Origin: UBA2784 sp964494625
GTDB taxonomy: Bacteria > Pseudomonadota > Alphaproteobacteria > Micropepsales > Micropepsaceae
Direction: 5' to 3'
Assembly (NCBI GenBank): GCA_964494625.1
Contig: CAZBRT010000001.1
Span: 806,001-870,000 of the forward strand
Length of the DNA stretch: 64,000 nt
This document shows positions 1 to 10,567 of the stretch, piece after piece. The notes under the pieces are model-generated. The model searched no databases. It had not been told where the DNA came from and saw only the letters and a program-made list of their open reading frames with translations. The position numbers were made by a program, and so were the translations under genes. Within the stretch, counting starts at the first letter, position 1; every line of letters starts with the position of its first letter.

Positions 1-1
1 C

Positions 2-652
2 CATGCACGGGCCAGGCGGATCACGCTCAGGGTGGATGCCCATGGCAGTGCGATTACCGTCACGGCACCTTCGCGGCGCGCATGGGGCGACGCATTGGCC
101 TTTGCCGAGCGCGAGCGCGAATGGATCGCAAGGCGGCTTGAAAAACTGGGCGCGCGCATTCCGTTTGTGCCGGGCGCCTCCTTTCCGCTGCGCGGTGCGA
201 TGGTGCGGATTGAACCGGCGTCTCGGGGTGCGCCGCCCGTCAACCTCGATGCAGACGGCGGCATCCTTCATGTCGCGGGGCGGCCGGAGCATGCCGACCG
301 GCGGGTGCGCGATCATCTGGCCAATGCGGCACGCATCGATCTCAAAGCGCGGGTTGTCGCCCATTGCGCGACGCTCGGCTCGCCTGTGCCGCGGCTTGTT
401 GTGCGCGACCCCAAAAGCCGGTGGGGAAGCTGCTCGGCCAATGGTCCACTCTCGTTCTCGTGGCGGCTCATCATGGCGCCTCCCTTTGTGCTCGACTATG
501 TGGCCGCCCATGAAGTGGCCCATCTTGCCGAGATGAACCATGGCCCCCGGTTTCAGGCGCTGGTGCGCCGTCTTGCGCCGCGTGTGCGCTGTGCCGAGGC
601 ATGGCTGAAGGGAAAGGGTCATCTGCTGCACCGCTATGGCGCGGCGCGATGA
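2..652 (+). CDS. YgjP/DUF45-family metallopeptidase-like protein (5' end missing)
   Basis: The frame is open to the window edge and reads HARARRITLRVDAHG before the first GTG (32). That is the usual start of the DUF45 core, so the true start lies upstream. Near the C-terminus, a KSRWGSCS stretch followed by a zinc-type HEVAH motif and a later HGPRF histidine match the SprT/WLM-like YgjP metallopeptidase family. These are predicted cytoplasmic zinc hydrolases of poorly defined role, often with a C-terminal GHxLHRYG-like tail as here. It is followed after 50 bases by a small exported protein. The family call is firm; substrate and function are unknown. Confidence 0.85.
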   Translation, partial: HARARRITLRVDAHGSAITVTAPSRRAWGDALAFAEREREWIARRLEKLGARIPFVPGASFPLRGAMVRIEPASRGAPPVNLDADGGILHVAGRPEHADRRVRDHLANAARIDLKARVVAHCATLGSPVPRLVVRDPKSRWGSCSANGPLSFSWRLIMAPPFVLDYVAAHEVAHLAEMNHGPRFQALVRRLAPRVRCAEAWLKGKGHLLHRYGAAR

Positions 653-702
653 TGTGTCATGATCGGCAGAAGAATGATTGACGCCATTTCGGGAGACACG
701 AC

Positions 703-1056
703 ATGAAACGCGCCGCACTTTTTCTTGCTGCCTCTGTTTTTTCCGTGCCTGCGCTGGCGCAAGATGCGCCGGTCAGTCACCGGCAGGAGCTTTATGATGT
801 TTGCGCCAATTCGGGTGATGCGTCGGCGTCCGCCGGCTATTGCGGCTGTTCGGCCGACATCCTGGCCGCGCTGCCCGAAGCACAGCAGCTCCTGCTCCTG
901 GAAATCAGCCGCCTGCATGTTGCGGGCAATCTGACCGAGCAGTCGCTGAAGGATCTGCAGCTTTCGATGGGGCTCGATGATGCCTCATTCCAGGCATTGT
1001 TCCTTGAGGCGACAAATGCCGGCAGTCAGGCTGACAGCGCCTGCATCGGCCAGTAG
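703..1056 (+). CDS. Small exported protein with conserved-looking cysteines, function unknown
   Basis: 117 residues. The N-terminus is a clear Sec signal peptide with a probable cut after ALA in VPALAQD, so the protein should be periplasmic. The mature part is about 97 residues, mostly helical, with four cysteines (a single one, a CGC pair and one near the C-terminus) that could form disulphides. I do not recognise the family. It converges with the penicillin-binding protein gene, ending 6 bases from its stop. Length, signal peptide and codon usage make a real gene likely. Confidence 0.7.
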   Translation: MKRAALFLAASVFSVPALAQDAPVSHRQELYDVCANSGDASASAGYCGCSADILAALPEAQQLLLLEISRLHVAGNLTEQSLKDLQLSMGLDDASFQALFLEATNAGSQADSACIGQ

Positions 1057-1062
1057 ATCACG

Positions 1063-3180
1063 CTAGCGACGGCGGCTGAAGCGCGTGCCGCGCTCCTCAT
1101 CGGCGCTGCCGTCTGCGGGCGCGTCGATCATGTCATCAGCTGCGGCTTCGTCGGGGCCGATGCCATCGATGATGCCATCGACCAGCTCTTCCAGAATGCC
1201 TGGCGTTTCTTCGGCGTCTTCGGGTGGCGTGTTCTCTTCCCGCAAGGCGTCGGGCGCGTTTTCAAGTGCGATCAAGGGACCGCCTTCCGACAAGGGACCC
1301 GCTGCCACCATGAAGTCATGCCAGATGCGCGCGGGCAGGGTGCCGCCCGTCACTTTCATCATGCCGGTATTGTCGTCATTGCCGATCCAGACACCGGTCG
1401 TGATCGTGCGCGTGAAGCCGATGAACCAGGCATCGCGATAATCGCCTGTCGTGCCGGTCTTGCCCGCGCTCGGGCGATCAGGCAATTGCGCAGCTTTGCC
1501 GGTGCCGGTCAGCACGGTCTCGCGCATCATCGCGACCATCTGGCCGGCAAGCCGGGGGCTGATGACCTGCCAGGCGCTCTGGCCGTCACGTTCGTAGAGC
1601 ACGGTGCCGTCGCGCGCGATCACGCGCACGATGGCGAAAGGCAGGATGCCGCTGCCGCCATTGGCAAAGGGCACATAGGCGCGCGTGAGCTCCAGGAGAT
1701 TGACCTCGGATGTTCCCAGCGCCAGCGCAGGCACGGCCTCAAGCGGTGACGTGATGCCCATGGTGTGCGCCGTCTCGACCACGGCAGCGGCGCCGATATC
1801 GGCGACCAGCTTCACAGCCACCGAATTCAGTGACTTCGACAGGGCGGTCATCAAAGTGACCGTGCCCTTGTAGTCGTCGTCGAAATTGCCGGGCGTCCAG
1901 TTGCCGATGCTGACCGGCTCGTCCACGATGCGGCTTGACGGATCCCAGCCGCGGGCAAGGGCTGCAAGATAGACAAAGGGCTTGAACGCAGAGCCCGGCG
2001 GACGCATCGCGGTGACCGCGCGGTTGAAGGGGCTCGTGTCATAGGAACGGCCGCCGACCATGGCGAGGATTGCTCCCTCGCCGTCCATGGCGACAAGGGC
2101 GGCCTGGCTTGCATTGCGCGGGCCGGCTTCACCGGACATCACGTCGGCGATCGCCTGTTCGGCTGCGCGCTGAAGGTCCAGATCAAGTGTCGTCTCGATC
2201 ACCACGTCGTCGGTCAGGCGGCCCGCAAAGTCGGGCACGATGTCGAGAATGTAATCGGCAAACCAGCCAGCCCCGGGCGTCGCGGCCATGGCGGTCAGCT
2301 TGGGGCGTGTGGCGGCCGCGCGGGCGCGCTCGTCCTCTGTGATGTAGCCCGCGTCAACCATGGCGGCGAGCACATGCTCGGCACGTGCCGAAGCCAGTGT
2401 CGGGTCGTTGGTAGGCGAGTAGCGCGACGGCGCCTTCAAGAGACCCGCCAGCATCGCCGCCTCGATCAGGGTCACGTCGCGCGCGGATTTTCCGAAATAG
2501 CGGCGCGCGGCGGCGTCGATGCCATAGGTGCCCGCACCGAAATAGACGCGGTTGAGGTAGAGCGCGAGGATCTCGTCCTTGGTGAAGCGCGACTCCAGAT
2601 AGATGGCCAGCAGCGCCTCCTGCACCTTGCGCCCGAAGGTGCGCTCGGGCGCGAGAAACAGGTTCTTGGCCAGCTGCTGGGTGATGGTGGAACCGCCCTG
2701 CACCACGCGCCCTGCCTCGATATTGGCAAAGAGCGCGCGCGTGAGGCCCAACGGATCAATGCCGAAATGCGAATAAAAGCGGCGGTCCTCGGTTGCGAGC
2801 AGTGCCTCGATGACATGCGGCGGCAATTCATCCAGACGCAATTCATCGCCATAGCCCGAACCGCGTTTGGCGATCACGCGCCCGCGCATGTCGGTGATCG
2901 TCACCATCGCGCGGCCACGCGGCTCAAAGAGCGCCGCCGTCGAGGGAAGGTCGGCAGCGTAGTACGAGAGGATGAGCGTCAATGCGAACAGGCAAAAGCC
3001 CGCAACCAGCCCCATTGTCTTGAGCACACGGGCAAGGATGCGGCGTCCGCGTTTGCCCTTCGGTGCAGCCGCGCGCGGCGTGCGCTTGCGGCGGCCGGCG
3101 ATGCGGCGTGCTTCCTCGCGGCGCAAAGCCTGTTCGGCGCGCAGCTCCTGCAATCGGTCGCGGTTCGGCGGCAATGGCAT
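1063..3180 (-). CDS. Class A penicillin-binding protein (PBP1A-like bifunctional glycosyltransferase/transpeptidase)
   Basis: 705 residues from the chosen ATG; a GTG 25 codons upstream keeps the frame open but adds a non-family N-terminus. A basic cytoplasmic head leads to one membrane segment (about 57-74). The GT51 domain has catalytic Glu131 in ATEDRRFYSHFG and GGSTITQQL (162-170). The transpeptidase domain has SAFK (397-400), SLN (450-452) and KTGT (574-577). It polymerises glycan strands and cross-links peptides in the periplasm. The last 80 or so residues are strongly acidic and end in a basic FSRRR tail; this low-complexity tail is outside the catalytic core. It lies downstream of gyrB on the same strand, separated by hairpins. 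Confidence 0.93.
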   Translation of the reverse strand: MPLPPNRDRLQELRAEQALRREEARRIAGRRKRTPRAAAPKGKRGRRILARVLKTMGLVAGFCLFALTLILSYYAADLPSTAALFEPRGRAMVTITDMRGRVIAKRGSGYGDELRLDELPPHVIEALLATEDRRFYSHFGIDPLGLTRALFANIEAGRVVQGGSTITQQLAKNLFLAPERTFGRKVQEALLAIYLESRFTKDEILALYLNRVYFGAGTYGIDAAARRYFGKSARDVTLIEAAMLAGLLKAPSRYSPTNDPTLASARAEHVLAAMVDAGYITEDERARAAATRPKLTAMAATPGAGWFADYILDIVPDFAGRLTDDVVIETTLDLDLQRAAEQAIADVMSGEAGPRNASQAALVAMDGEGAILAMVGGRSYDTSPFNRAVTAMRPPGSAFKPFVYLAALARGWDPSSRIVDEPVSIGNWTPGNFDDDYKGTVTLMTALSKSLNSVAVKLVADIGAAAVVETAHTMGITSPLEAVPALALGTSEVNLLELTRAYVPFANGGSGILPFAIVRVIARDGTVLYERDGQSAWQVISPRLAGQMVAMMRETVLTGTGKAAQLPDRPSAGKTGTTGDYRDAWFIGFTRTITTGVWIGNDDNTGMMKVTGGTLPARIWHDFMVAAGPLSEGGPLIALENAPDALREENTPPEDAEETPGILEELVDGIIDGIGPDEAAADDMIDAPADGSADEERGTRFSRRR

Positions 3181-3486
3181 GGCAGGCGTTGGGGTGCTCT
3201 TTGCGTGAGCCTTCCGGGGCGGGTCCGCTCGACGGACAATTCCACCCCCCACCAAACGCCATGAGGGTTAATGGCCGATTAACCGGGGGCAGCGACACGA
3301 CCGAGACCTTGGGCCTCCCCTTTAGTAAAAGGGAAGGCGGGGTTTGGCGGAGCGCACGCGAACGCCAAGCCCGGTGGGGTTGCGGGAAGCTGTGCTGAAT
3401 TTGTTGATGGCGCCCTCCACCCGCGATGCAAGCGCATCGCTGGCCTCCCGCGAAGGGGAGGCGAAAGAGAGCGATGGCGTTTGATT
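3181..3486. other. Intergenic region with hairpins between gyrB and the PBP gene
   Basis: No convincing gene. It holds an imperfect inverted repeat at 3314-3337 (CCTCCCCTTT against AAAAGGGAAGG) and two perfect adjacent 7-bp-stem hairpins at 3423-3440 (GCGATGC/GCATCGC) and 3443-3462 (GCCTCCC/GGGAGGC). Being just past the gyrB stop on the minus strand, they may end the gyrB transcript or be REP-like repeats. There is no strong T-tract, so intrinsic termination is uncertain. The PBP promoter must also lie here if that gene is not read through from gyrB. Confidence 0.5.
3423..3462. repeat. Tandem pair of perfect 7-bp hairpins (REP-like)
   Basis: Arms 3423-3429/3434-3440 and 3443-3449/3456-3462 are exact complements with loops of 4 and 6 bases. 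They sit 25 bases downstream of the gyrB stop. Paired palindromes just after a gene are typical of REP/BIME-type extragenic elements, but the copy number elsewhere in the genome cannot be judged here. Confidence 0.45.
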
Positions 3487-5961
3487 CTACGCGTCAATCG
3501 CCGCATTCAGCGCGTTGTTCTGGATGAATTCGCGGCGGGGCTCCACCATTTCGCCCATCAACTTGGCGAACATGTCGTCGGCGGTATCGGCGTGATCGAC
3601 CCGCACCTGGAGGAGCGAGCGCACGTTGGAATCGAGCGTCGTCTCCCAGAGCTGGCCCGGGTTCATTTCGCCCAGCCCCTTGTAACGCTGGATCGCCACA
3701 CCCTTTTGCCCCCAGGCCATGATCGCCTCGATCAGCTGGGTCGGCGAGCGCACATCAACGCTTTCGCCGCCGCGCGCCAGCTTGCCGGCCTTGAGATAGG
3801 CAATCTGGAGGTCAGGCGCGAGGCGATCAAGCTTGCGGGCATCGGCAGATGAAATCAGCGCGCCGTCGATCACCACAGTCTCGCGCACGCCACGCACATC
3901 GCGCGTGAAGACAAGACCACCGTCATCGGTTGCAGCACCGGCCCAGCCGCGCTCGGTCTCGGCGGACAGGGTGTCGAGGCGCCTGGCGATATAGGACGCG
4001 CTTTGGGCAGCATGGGCCGCATCAGCCAGTATGTCGGGATTGAGGGCGCCGGCAATCGCCGCCTGCTCGATCACGAAACGCGGATAACGCTGTGGCAGGG
4101 CGTCGAGCGCGGATTTGGCGACGCGCGCCTTGCCGATCAGGGCGGCAAGGTCGGCACCGGCCACCTGTTCGCCCGAATGGAGGGTGAAGACAGCGCCGCT
4201 TGCGCCTTCGTTTGCCAGATAGTCCTCGTATTCGTGCGCGTCCTTGAGATACCGCTCCGATTTGCCGCGCGTCACCTTGTAGAGCGGCGGCTGGGCGATA
4301 TAGAGATGGCCGCGCTCGATCAGCTCCGGCATCTGGCGGTAGAAGAACGTGAGCAACAGCGTGCGGATATGGGCGCCGTCAACGTCGGCGTCGGTCATGA
4401 TGATGACCTTGTGATAGCGCAGCTTGTCGACCGAAAAATCATCGCGCCCGATGCCGGTACCCAGGGCCGTGATGAGGGTGGCGATCTCGTTGGATGCGAG
4501 CATCTTGTCGAAGCGTGCGCGTTCGACATTCAGGATCTTGCCGCGCAAGGGAAGCACCGCCTGATTGGCGCGGTTGCGGCCCTGCTTGGCGGAGCCGCCG
4601 GCTGAGTCACCCTCGACCAGAAAGATTTCGCATTTGGCGGGATCACGTTCCTGACAGTCGGCGAGCTTGCCGGGCAGCGACATGCCGTCCAGCGCGCCCT
4701 TGCGGCGGGTCAGTTCACGCGCCTTGCGTGCGGCCTCGCGGGCGGCGGCAGCCTCGACCACTTTGGCGACAATCGCCTTGGCGTCGGCGGGATGCTCCTC
4801 GAACCAGGCCGCGAGGCTCTCGCCGACAAAACTCTCGACGACCGGGCGCACTTCCGATGAGACGAGCTTGTCCTTGGTCTGCGACGAGAATTTGGGATCG
4901 GGTACCTTGACCGAGAGCACGCAGGTAAGCCCCTCGCGCGCGTCGTCGCCGGTCAGTGCGACCTTTTCCTTTTTGGCGAGGCCGGAATCGTTTGCGTAGG
5001 CATTGACGACGCGGGTGAGTGCCGCGCGGAAGCCTGCCAGATGCGTGCCGCCATCGCGCTGGGGGATGTTGTTGGTGAAGCAGAACATCGCCTCATGATA
5101 GCTGTCATTCCACCAGAGAGCGACTTCAACGCCGATCTTGTCACGCTCGGCGGAGAACATGATCGGCTCGCTGATGAGCGGCGTTTTCGTGCGGTCGAGA
5201 TAGCGCACGAATTCCTTGAGGCCACCTTCGTATTTCAGGTTGACGTCCTTGCGCTCGACGCCGCGCATGTCGGTCAGGGTGATGTAAACGCCGGAATTGA
5301 GGAAGGCGAGCTCGCGCAGGCGGTGTTCCAGCGTTGCAAAGCTGTATTCCGTCTTGGTAAAGGTGCCGGTCGAGGCCAGGAAGGTCACTTCCGTACCGCG
5401 GCGCGGCTTGCCCTCAACCATCGGCGCGGGCCCCGTCACTTTCAGCGGGGCTTCGGCTTCGCCATGACGGAAGCGCACAAAATGCTCCTTGCCGTCGCGC
5501 CAGATTTTCAGGTCAAGCCGTTCGGAAAGGGCATTGACGACAGACACGCCCACGCCGTGCAGGCCGCCGGACACCTTGTAGGAGTTCTGGTCGAATTTTC
5601 CGCCCGCATGAAGCTGGGTCATGATGACTTCGGCGGCCGAAATGCCTTCCTCGCCATGAATGCCGACCGGAATGCCGCGGCCATTGTCGCGCACGGTGAT
5701 CGAGCCATCGGCGTTGAGGAACACTTCGACATGATCGCAATGGCCCGCCAGCGCCTCATCAATGGCGTTGTCCACGACTTCATAGACCATGTGGTGCAGG
5801 CCCGATCCGTCATCGGTGTCGCCGATATACATGCCGGGGCGCTTGCGCACCGCATCAAGGCCTTTGAGGACCTTGATCGAATCCGCGCCGTAATCATCGA
5901 CGTCGGCGCCGGGTACGGGAGCAGCGGCATTGGAAGCGGTTGACTGGACCAAGGTGATCAC
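3487..5961 (-). CDS. gyrB: DNA gyrase subunit B
   Basis: 824 residues, ATPase subunit of the type II topoisomerase that introduces negative supercoils. The GHKL ATPase start is clear (SIKVLKGLDAVRKRPGMYIG, then DNAIDEALAG and GLHGVGVSVVNALS). The TOPRIM domain carries EGDSAGGSAKQGR and DADVDGAHIRTLL, and the C-terminus has QRYKGLGEMNPGQLWETT. The start is a GTG; the N-terminal 25 residues before the conserved YGADSIKVLKG are variable in the family, so the start could be a few codons off. It is 18 bases downstream of recF on the same strand, in the classical dnaA-dnaN-recF-gyrB order. Confidence 0.98.
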   Translation of the reverse strand: MITLVQSTASNAAAPVPGADVDDYGADSIKVLKGLDAVRKRPGMYIGDTDDGSGLHHMVYEVVDNAIDEALAGHCDHVEVFLNADGSITVRDNGRGIPVGIHGEEGISAAEVIMTQLHAGGKFDQNSYKVSGGLHGVGVSVVNALSERLDLKIWRDGKEHFVRFRHGEAEAPLKVTGPAPMVEGKPRRGTEVTFLASTGTFTKTEYSFATLEHRLRELAFLNSGVYITLTDMRGVERKDVNLKYEGGLKEFVRYLDRTKTPLISEPIMFSAERDKIGVEVALWWNDSYHEAMFCFTNNIPQRDGGTHLAGFRAALTRVVNAYANDSGLAKKEKVALTGDDAREGLTCVLSVKVPDPKFSSQTKDKLVSSEVRPVVESFVGESLAAWFEEHPADAKAIVAKVVEAAAAREAARKARELTRRKGALDGMSLPGKLADCQERDPAKCEIFLVEGDSAGGSAKQGRNRANQAVLPLRGKILNVERARFDKMLASNEIATLITALGTGIGRDDFSVDKLRYHKVIIMTDADVDGAHIRTLLLTFFYRQMPELIERGHLYIAQPPLYKVTRGKSERYLKDAHEYEDYLANEGASGAVFTLHSGEQVAGADLAALIGKARVAKSALDALPQRYPRFVIEQAAIAGALNPDILADAAHAAQSASYIARRLDTLSAETERGWAGAATDDGGLVFTRDVRGVRETVVIDGALISSADARKLDRLAPDLQIAYLKAGKLARGGESVDVRSPTQLIEAIMAWGQKGVAIQRYKGLGEMNPGQLWETTLDSNVRSLLQVRVDHADTADDMFAKLMGEMVEPRREFIQNNALNAAIDA

Positions 5962-5979
5962 TCTCTCGTGTGGCAGAAC

Positions 5980-7158
5980 TCAGAACGGGGTGATGGTGCC
6001 GTCGGCAACGCGGAACAATTGCGCGCGTTCAGCCAGCGGAAGAAATACGGACATGTCGGTGCCGGTCATCCACGCCTGCGCACCCATGGCGGAGATCGCG
6101 TCGAACAAGGCTGACCGGCGCTCGGCATCCAGATGGGCAGCAACTTCATCAAGCAGGAGAACCGGCACGGCGCGGCGGCTTTGTGCGCGCGCCGCTGCCA
6201 GGACAAGGCTGATGAGGAGCGCCTTCTGTTCGCCGGTCGAGCAGGATGCGGCAGCGCGGTTGCGGCCGGCATGCCGCACGGCAAGGTCTGCGCGGTGGGG
6301 ACCAAAAAGGGTGCGGCCCGCGCTCTCGTCGAGGCGGCGGCGTGCCGACAGGCGGGCGGCAAGGGCGTTGGTTGCTTCAACCGGATCGGCGGCAAAAAGT
6401 GTTTCGGCCTCGCCCTCCAGTGCAATCAGGGCGGCGGGAAAAGCGGAATCGCCGCTGCCCATTGCTTCCATCAGGCGCGCAACGGCATGAAGCCGGTTGC
6501 GGATCATCGCCGTGCCGTGGCGCGCCATTTCGATCTCAAGCCCGTCGAGCCAACGCGGTTCGCCGCGTCCATCACGCAAGAGGCGCAGGCGCTCGCGGGT
6601 TGCGCGTTCGTAAGCGACGCAAGCCTGCGCGTGGCCAGGCACGAACCCCATGGCAATGCGGTCAAGGAATTTGCGGCGGCCCGATGCGCCCTCGATGAAG
6701 AGGCGGTCCATGGCCGGGGTCAGCCACAGCACGCTGAATATCTCGGTCAGCGCGGCGGGGCCCGATGCGGGCGCGTTGTTGATCCGCACGATGCGGCGTG
6801 GTGTCTCGCCCTCGCTGTTGGCTGCAAGGCCCGTGCCCGCCTCGAAGACGCCGTCCGGCCCCTCGATGGTGGAAGAGACCGCCCATGCAGAGGGTGCAAG
6901 GCCCGGTTGCTCGCGGCAGGCTTCGGCGATCGCTGCGCCGCGCAGCCCCCGGCCTGGCGCAAACCAGGAGATCGCCTCCAGCATGTTCGTTTTGCCCGCG
7001 CCATTCCCGCCTGCCAGCACGACCGGGCGTGCATCGCAGGCAATGGATGCCGATGCGTAGGAACGGTAATTGGAAAGCGCGAGGCGCGTCAGCGCATAGG
7101 CACTGCGGTCCGTATCCGGCGCAGGTGCCTTGATGTGCATGGGCCGGGCGGCTTCCAT
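5980..7158 (-). CDS. recF: DNA replication/repair protein RecF
   Basis: 392 residues from ATG 7158; a TTG one codon upstream and an internal ATG at 7137 are alternatives. It is an SMC-like ATPase that binds gapped DNA and helps load RecA. Walker A is GGNGAGKT (50-57), the ABC-type signature is in the STGEQKALL stretch, and Walker B is VPVLLLDEVAAHLD. The head before the conserved LTRLALSNYRSY is about 20 residues longer than usual, so the later ATG may be the real start. It lies between dnaN (11 bases) and gyrB (18 bases), consistent with one transcript. Confidence 0.96.
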   Translation of the reverse strand: MEAARPMHIKAPAPDTDRSAYALTRLALSNYRSYASASIACDARPVVLAGGNGAGKTNMLEAISWFAPGRGLRGAAIAEACREQPGLAPSAWAVSSTIEGPDGVFEAGTGLAANSEGETPRRIVRINNAPASGPAALTEIFSVLWLTPAMDRLFIEGASGRRKFLDRIAMGFVPGHAQACVAYERATRERLRLLRDGRGEPRWLDGLEIEMARHGTAMIRNRLHAVARLMEAMGSGDSAFPAALIALEGEAETLFAADPVEATNALAARLSARRRLDESAGRTLFGPHRADLAVRHAGRNRAAASCSTGEQKALLISLVLAAARAQSRRAVPVLLLDEVAAHLDAERRSALFDAISAMGAQAWMTGTDMSVFLPLAERAQLFRVADGTITPF

Positions 7159-7169
7159 CAATCCTGCCT

Positions 7170-8297
7170 TCAGACGCGCATCGGCATGATGACGTAAAGG
7201 GTTGCGGTATCCGCACCCTCGCCCGCATCACGCACGATTGTCGGCGAACCCGCATCGGCAAAAAGGAAATGCGCTTCCGAACCATCCAGTTCGGAAGCGA
7301 TGTCCATCAAATAGCGCGCGTTGAAGCCGATCTCGAAGCTGTCGCCCTTGTAGTCGGCGATCACTTCTTCGGTCGCGCTGCCCTGTTCGGGATTGACGAC
7401 GTTCAGCGTCACGCGCTCGGCGTCGACCGTCATCTTCACCGCGCGCGAGCGTTCGGAGGCAACGGTTGAAACGCGGTCCACCGCATCCTTGAACTCGGCG
7501 CAGGAAAGCGAGAGCGCCTTGTCGTTGCCGGTCGGGATGACACGCTGATAGTCGGGGAAGGTGCCGTCGATCAGCTTGGAGGTGAGGGTAAAGCCGTCGG
7601 CGGCAAAGCGGATCTTGGTGTCGGAAATGCCGACTTCCACGTTCTCGCCGGCATTGTCGAGAAGCTTGCGCAATTCGGTCACGGTCTTGCGCGGGATGAT
7701 GATGCCGGGCATTCCCTCGGCGCCCTTGGGCGCGGGAAGCTCGATGCGCGCAAGCCTGTGTCCATCGGTAGCAACGGCGCGCAGCAACGTTCCTTCCTTG
7801 GCCTTGTGGGCATGCACATAGATGCCGTTCAGGTAATAGCGCGTCTCTTCGGTCGAGATCGCAAAGCGCGTCTTGTCGATGATGCGCGCAAGGTCGGCGA
7901 CGGGCATCGTGAATTTGTGCGGCAGGGCGCCAGCACTCATTGCAGGAAAATCCTCGCGCGGCAGGGCGCCCAACTGGAACCGCGAACGGCCCGCAGAGAC
8001 CTGGACGCGGGGCTCGCCGGCCGCAAGCTCGATCTGCACCTGTGCGCCATCCGGCAATTTGCGCGCGATGTCGTAGAGCATGTGCGCGGGCGCGGTGGTG
8101 GCGCCGGGGCGGATCACTTCGGCCGATGCTTCCTCCACGATCTCGATGTCGAGATCGGTCGCGGTGAAGGTCACGCGCTTCTTTTCGGCGTGCAACAGCA
8201 CGTTTGAAAGAATGGGAATGGTATTGCGCCGTTCGACCACGCTCTGCACGTGGTTCAGGGCTTTGAGGAGGGCACTGCGCTCAAGCGTGATCTTCAT
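7170..8297 (-). CDS. dnaN: DNA polymerase III subunit beta (sliding clamp)
   Basis: 375 residues beginning MKITLERSALLKALNHVQSV, the family's usual N-terminus; the frame is open for 45 more codons upstream but that stretch is not clamp sequence. The ring-shaped processivity clamp holds Pol III on DNA and is also the platform for other DNA enzymes. It ends in LYVIMPMRV, the conserved C-terminal strand of DnaN. A 230-base gap separates it from dnaA, enough for its own promoter. Confidence 0.98.
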   Translation of the reverse strand: MKITLERSALLKALNHVQSVVERRNTIPILSNVLLHAEKKRVTFTATDLDIEIVEEASAEVIRPGATTAPAHMLYDIARKLPDGAQVQIELAAGEPRVQVSAGRSRFQLGALPREDFPAMSAGALPHKFTMPVADLARIIDKTRFAISTEETRYYLNGIYVHAHKAKEGTLLRAVATDGHRLARIELPAPKGAEGMPGIIIPRKTVTELRKLLDNAGENVEVGISDTKIRFAADGFTLTSKLIDGTFPDYQRVIPTGNDKALSLSCAEFKDAVDRVSTVASERSRAVKMTVDAERVTLNVVNPEQGSATEEVIADYKGDSFEIGFNARYLMDIASELDGSEAHFLFADAGSPTIVRDAGEGADTATLYVIMPMRV

Positions 8298-8450
8298 GGC
8301 AAAAGGCATCGCCGAAGTTTGAGGTGACCGGGGGCGTCCCGGCCCGATTTCAAGGGCCTGCCAGCCGCAAAACACGAATGAAAACAGGGCGCTGGCAAGA
8401 GGTTGGCGACTATAGCAAGGCCGGAAAACCATGCACCCCTTTTGATGGCC

Positions 8451-8475
8451 AAAGGGGGCCGCGCGGGCCCCCTTT
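8451..8475 (-). terminator. Perfect 10-bp hairpin between dnaA and dnaN
   Basis: Arms 8451-8460 and 8466-8475 are exact complements (AAAGGGGGCC/GGCCCCCTTT) around a 5-base loop. It sits about 50 bases past the dnaA stop and 150 before the dnaN start. The stem is very stable, but the run after it on the minus strand is only TTT, so it is a partial terminator or attenuator at best. Confidence 0.55.
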
Positions 8476-8527
8476 AACCTCTTGAATCAACACTTGTTTT
8501 TGTGTCCTTCGGACGGACCTGCGGACC

Positions 8528-10027
<1,500 letters not shown>

Positions 10028-10102
10028 ATCCCGAAATTCCTTGTCGTGTTTGCAGCGGCTCTTATTTCGGTGGCCGCCTTCAATTGAGTGATTTGCTGCG
10101 AT

Positions 10103-10567
10103 TCAGCCCTGTCGCCAGGGCAGGCCACTTGCCTTCCAGCCGTTCATGCGTCCCCTGTGTCCGTCCGCATCATGGTCCCCTTCAAAGCCGTGGGTGATAT
10201 TGAAGCAATGCGAAAAACCCCGTGCGGTCATCGCGATTGCCGCCGCGCGGCTGCGTGCGCCTGAGCGGCAGAGGAAATAGATGCGCGATGAGCCCCCAAG
10301 CCCGCGCGCCTTGAGCGCCGCGGCCACCTGATCCTCGAATGACGGGTTGCGGGCCATGGTGGGGAAACCCTGCCACTCCGCCATGATGGCGTCCTTGCCG
10401 GATGCTGAAAGATCGGCAACACCGACAAAGCTCCACTCAGCGGCCGTGCGGACGTCAACAAGGGCTGCGTCATCTGATGCGGCGAGCGCATCAAAGGCCG
10501 TCTGCGGGTCCACATCGCCCGCATAGGCACCGCCTGCGCGCGTGCCTCCATCCCGGGATATCGTCAT
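10103..10567 (-). CDS. Rhodanese-like domain protein
   Basis: 154 residues from the ATG chosen just before the rhodanese fold; 105 further open codons upstream look non-coding. The VDVRTAAEW strand and active-site loop FLCRSGARSR place the catalytic cysteine in CRSGARS, as in single-domain sulphurtransferases. The substrate is unknown. There is no signal peptide, so it should be cytoplasmic. It separates rpsT from dnaA, which are usually closer in related genomes (from general knowledge), and could be cotranscribed with dnaA. Confidence 0.85.
   Translation of the reverse strand: MTISRDGGTRAGGAYAGDVDPQTAFDALAASDDAALVDVRTAAEWSFVGVADLSASGKDAIMAEWQGFPTMARNPSFEDQVAAALKARGLGGSSRIYFLCRSGARSRAAAIAMTARGFSHCFNITHGFEGDHDADGHRGRMNGWKASGLPWRQG

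Noticed and set aside
2374..3264. 296-codon plus-strand ORF across the PBP gene
   Set aside because: Antisense shadow of a well-supported penicillin-binding protein gene; no domain or start signal.
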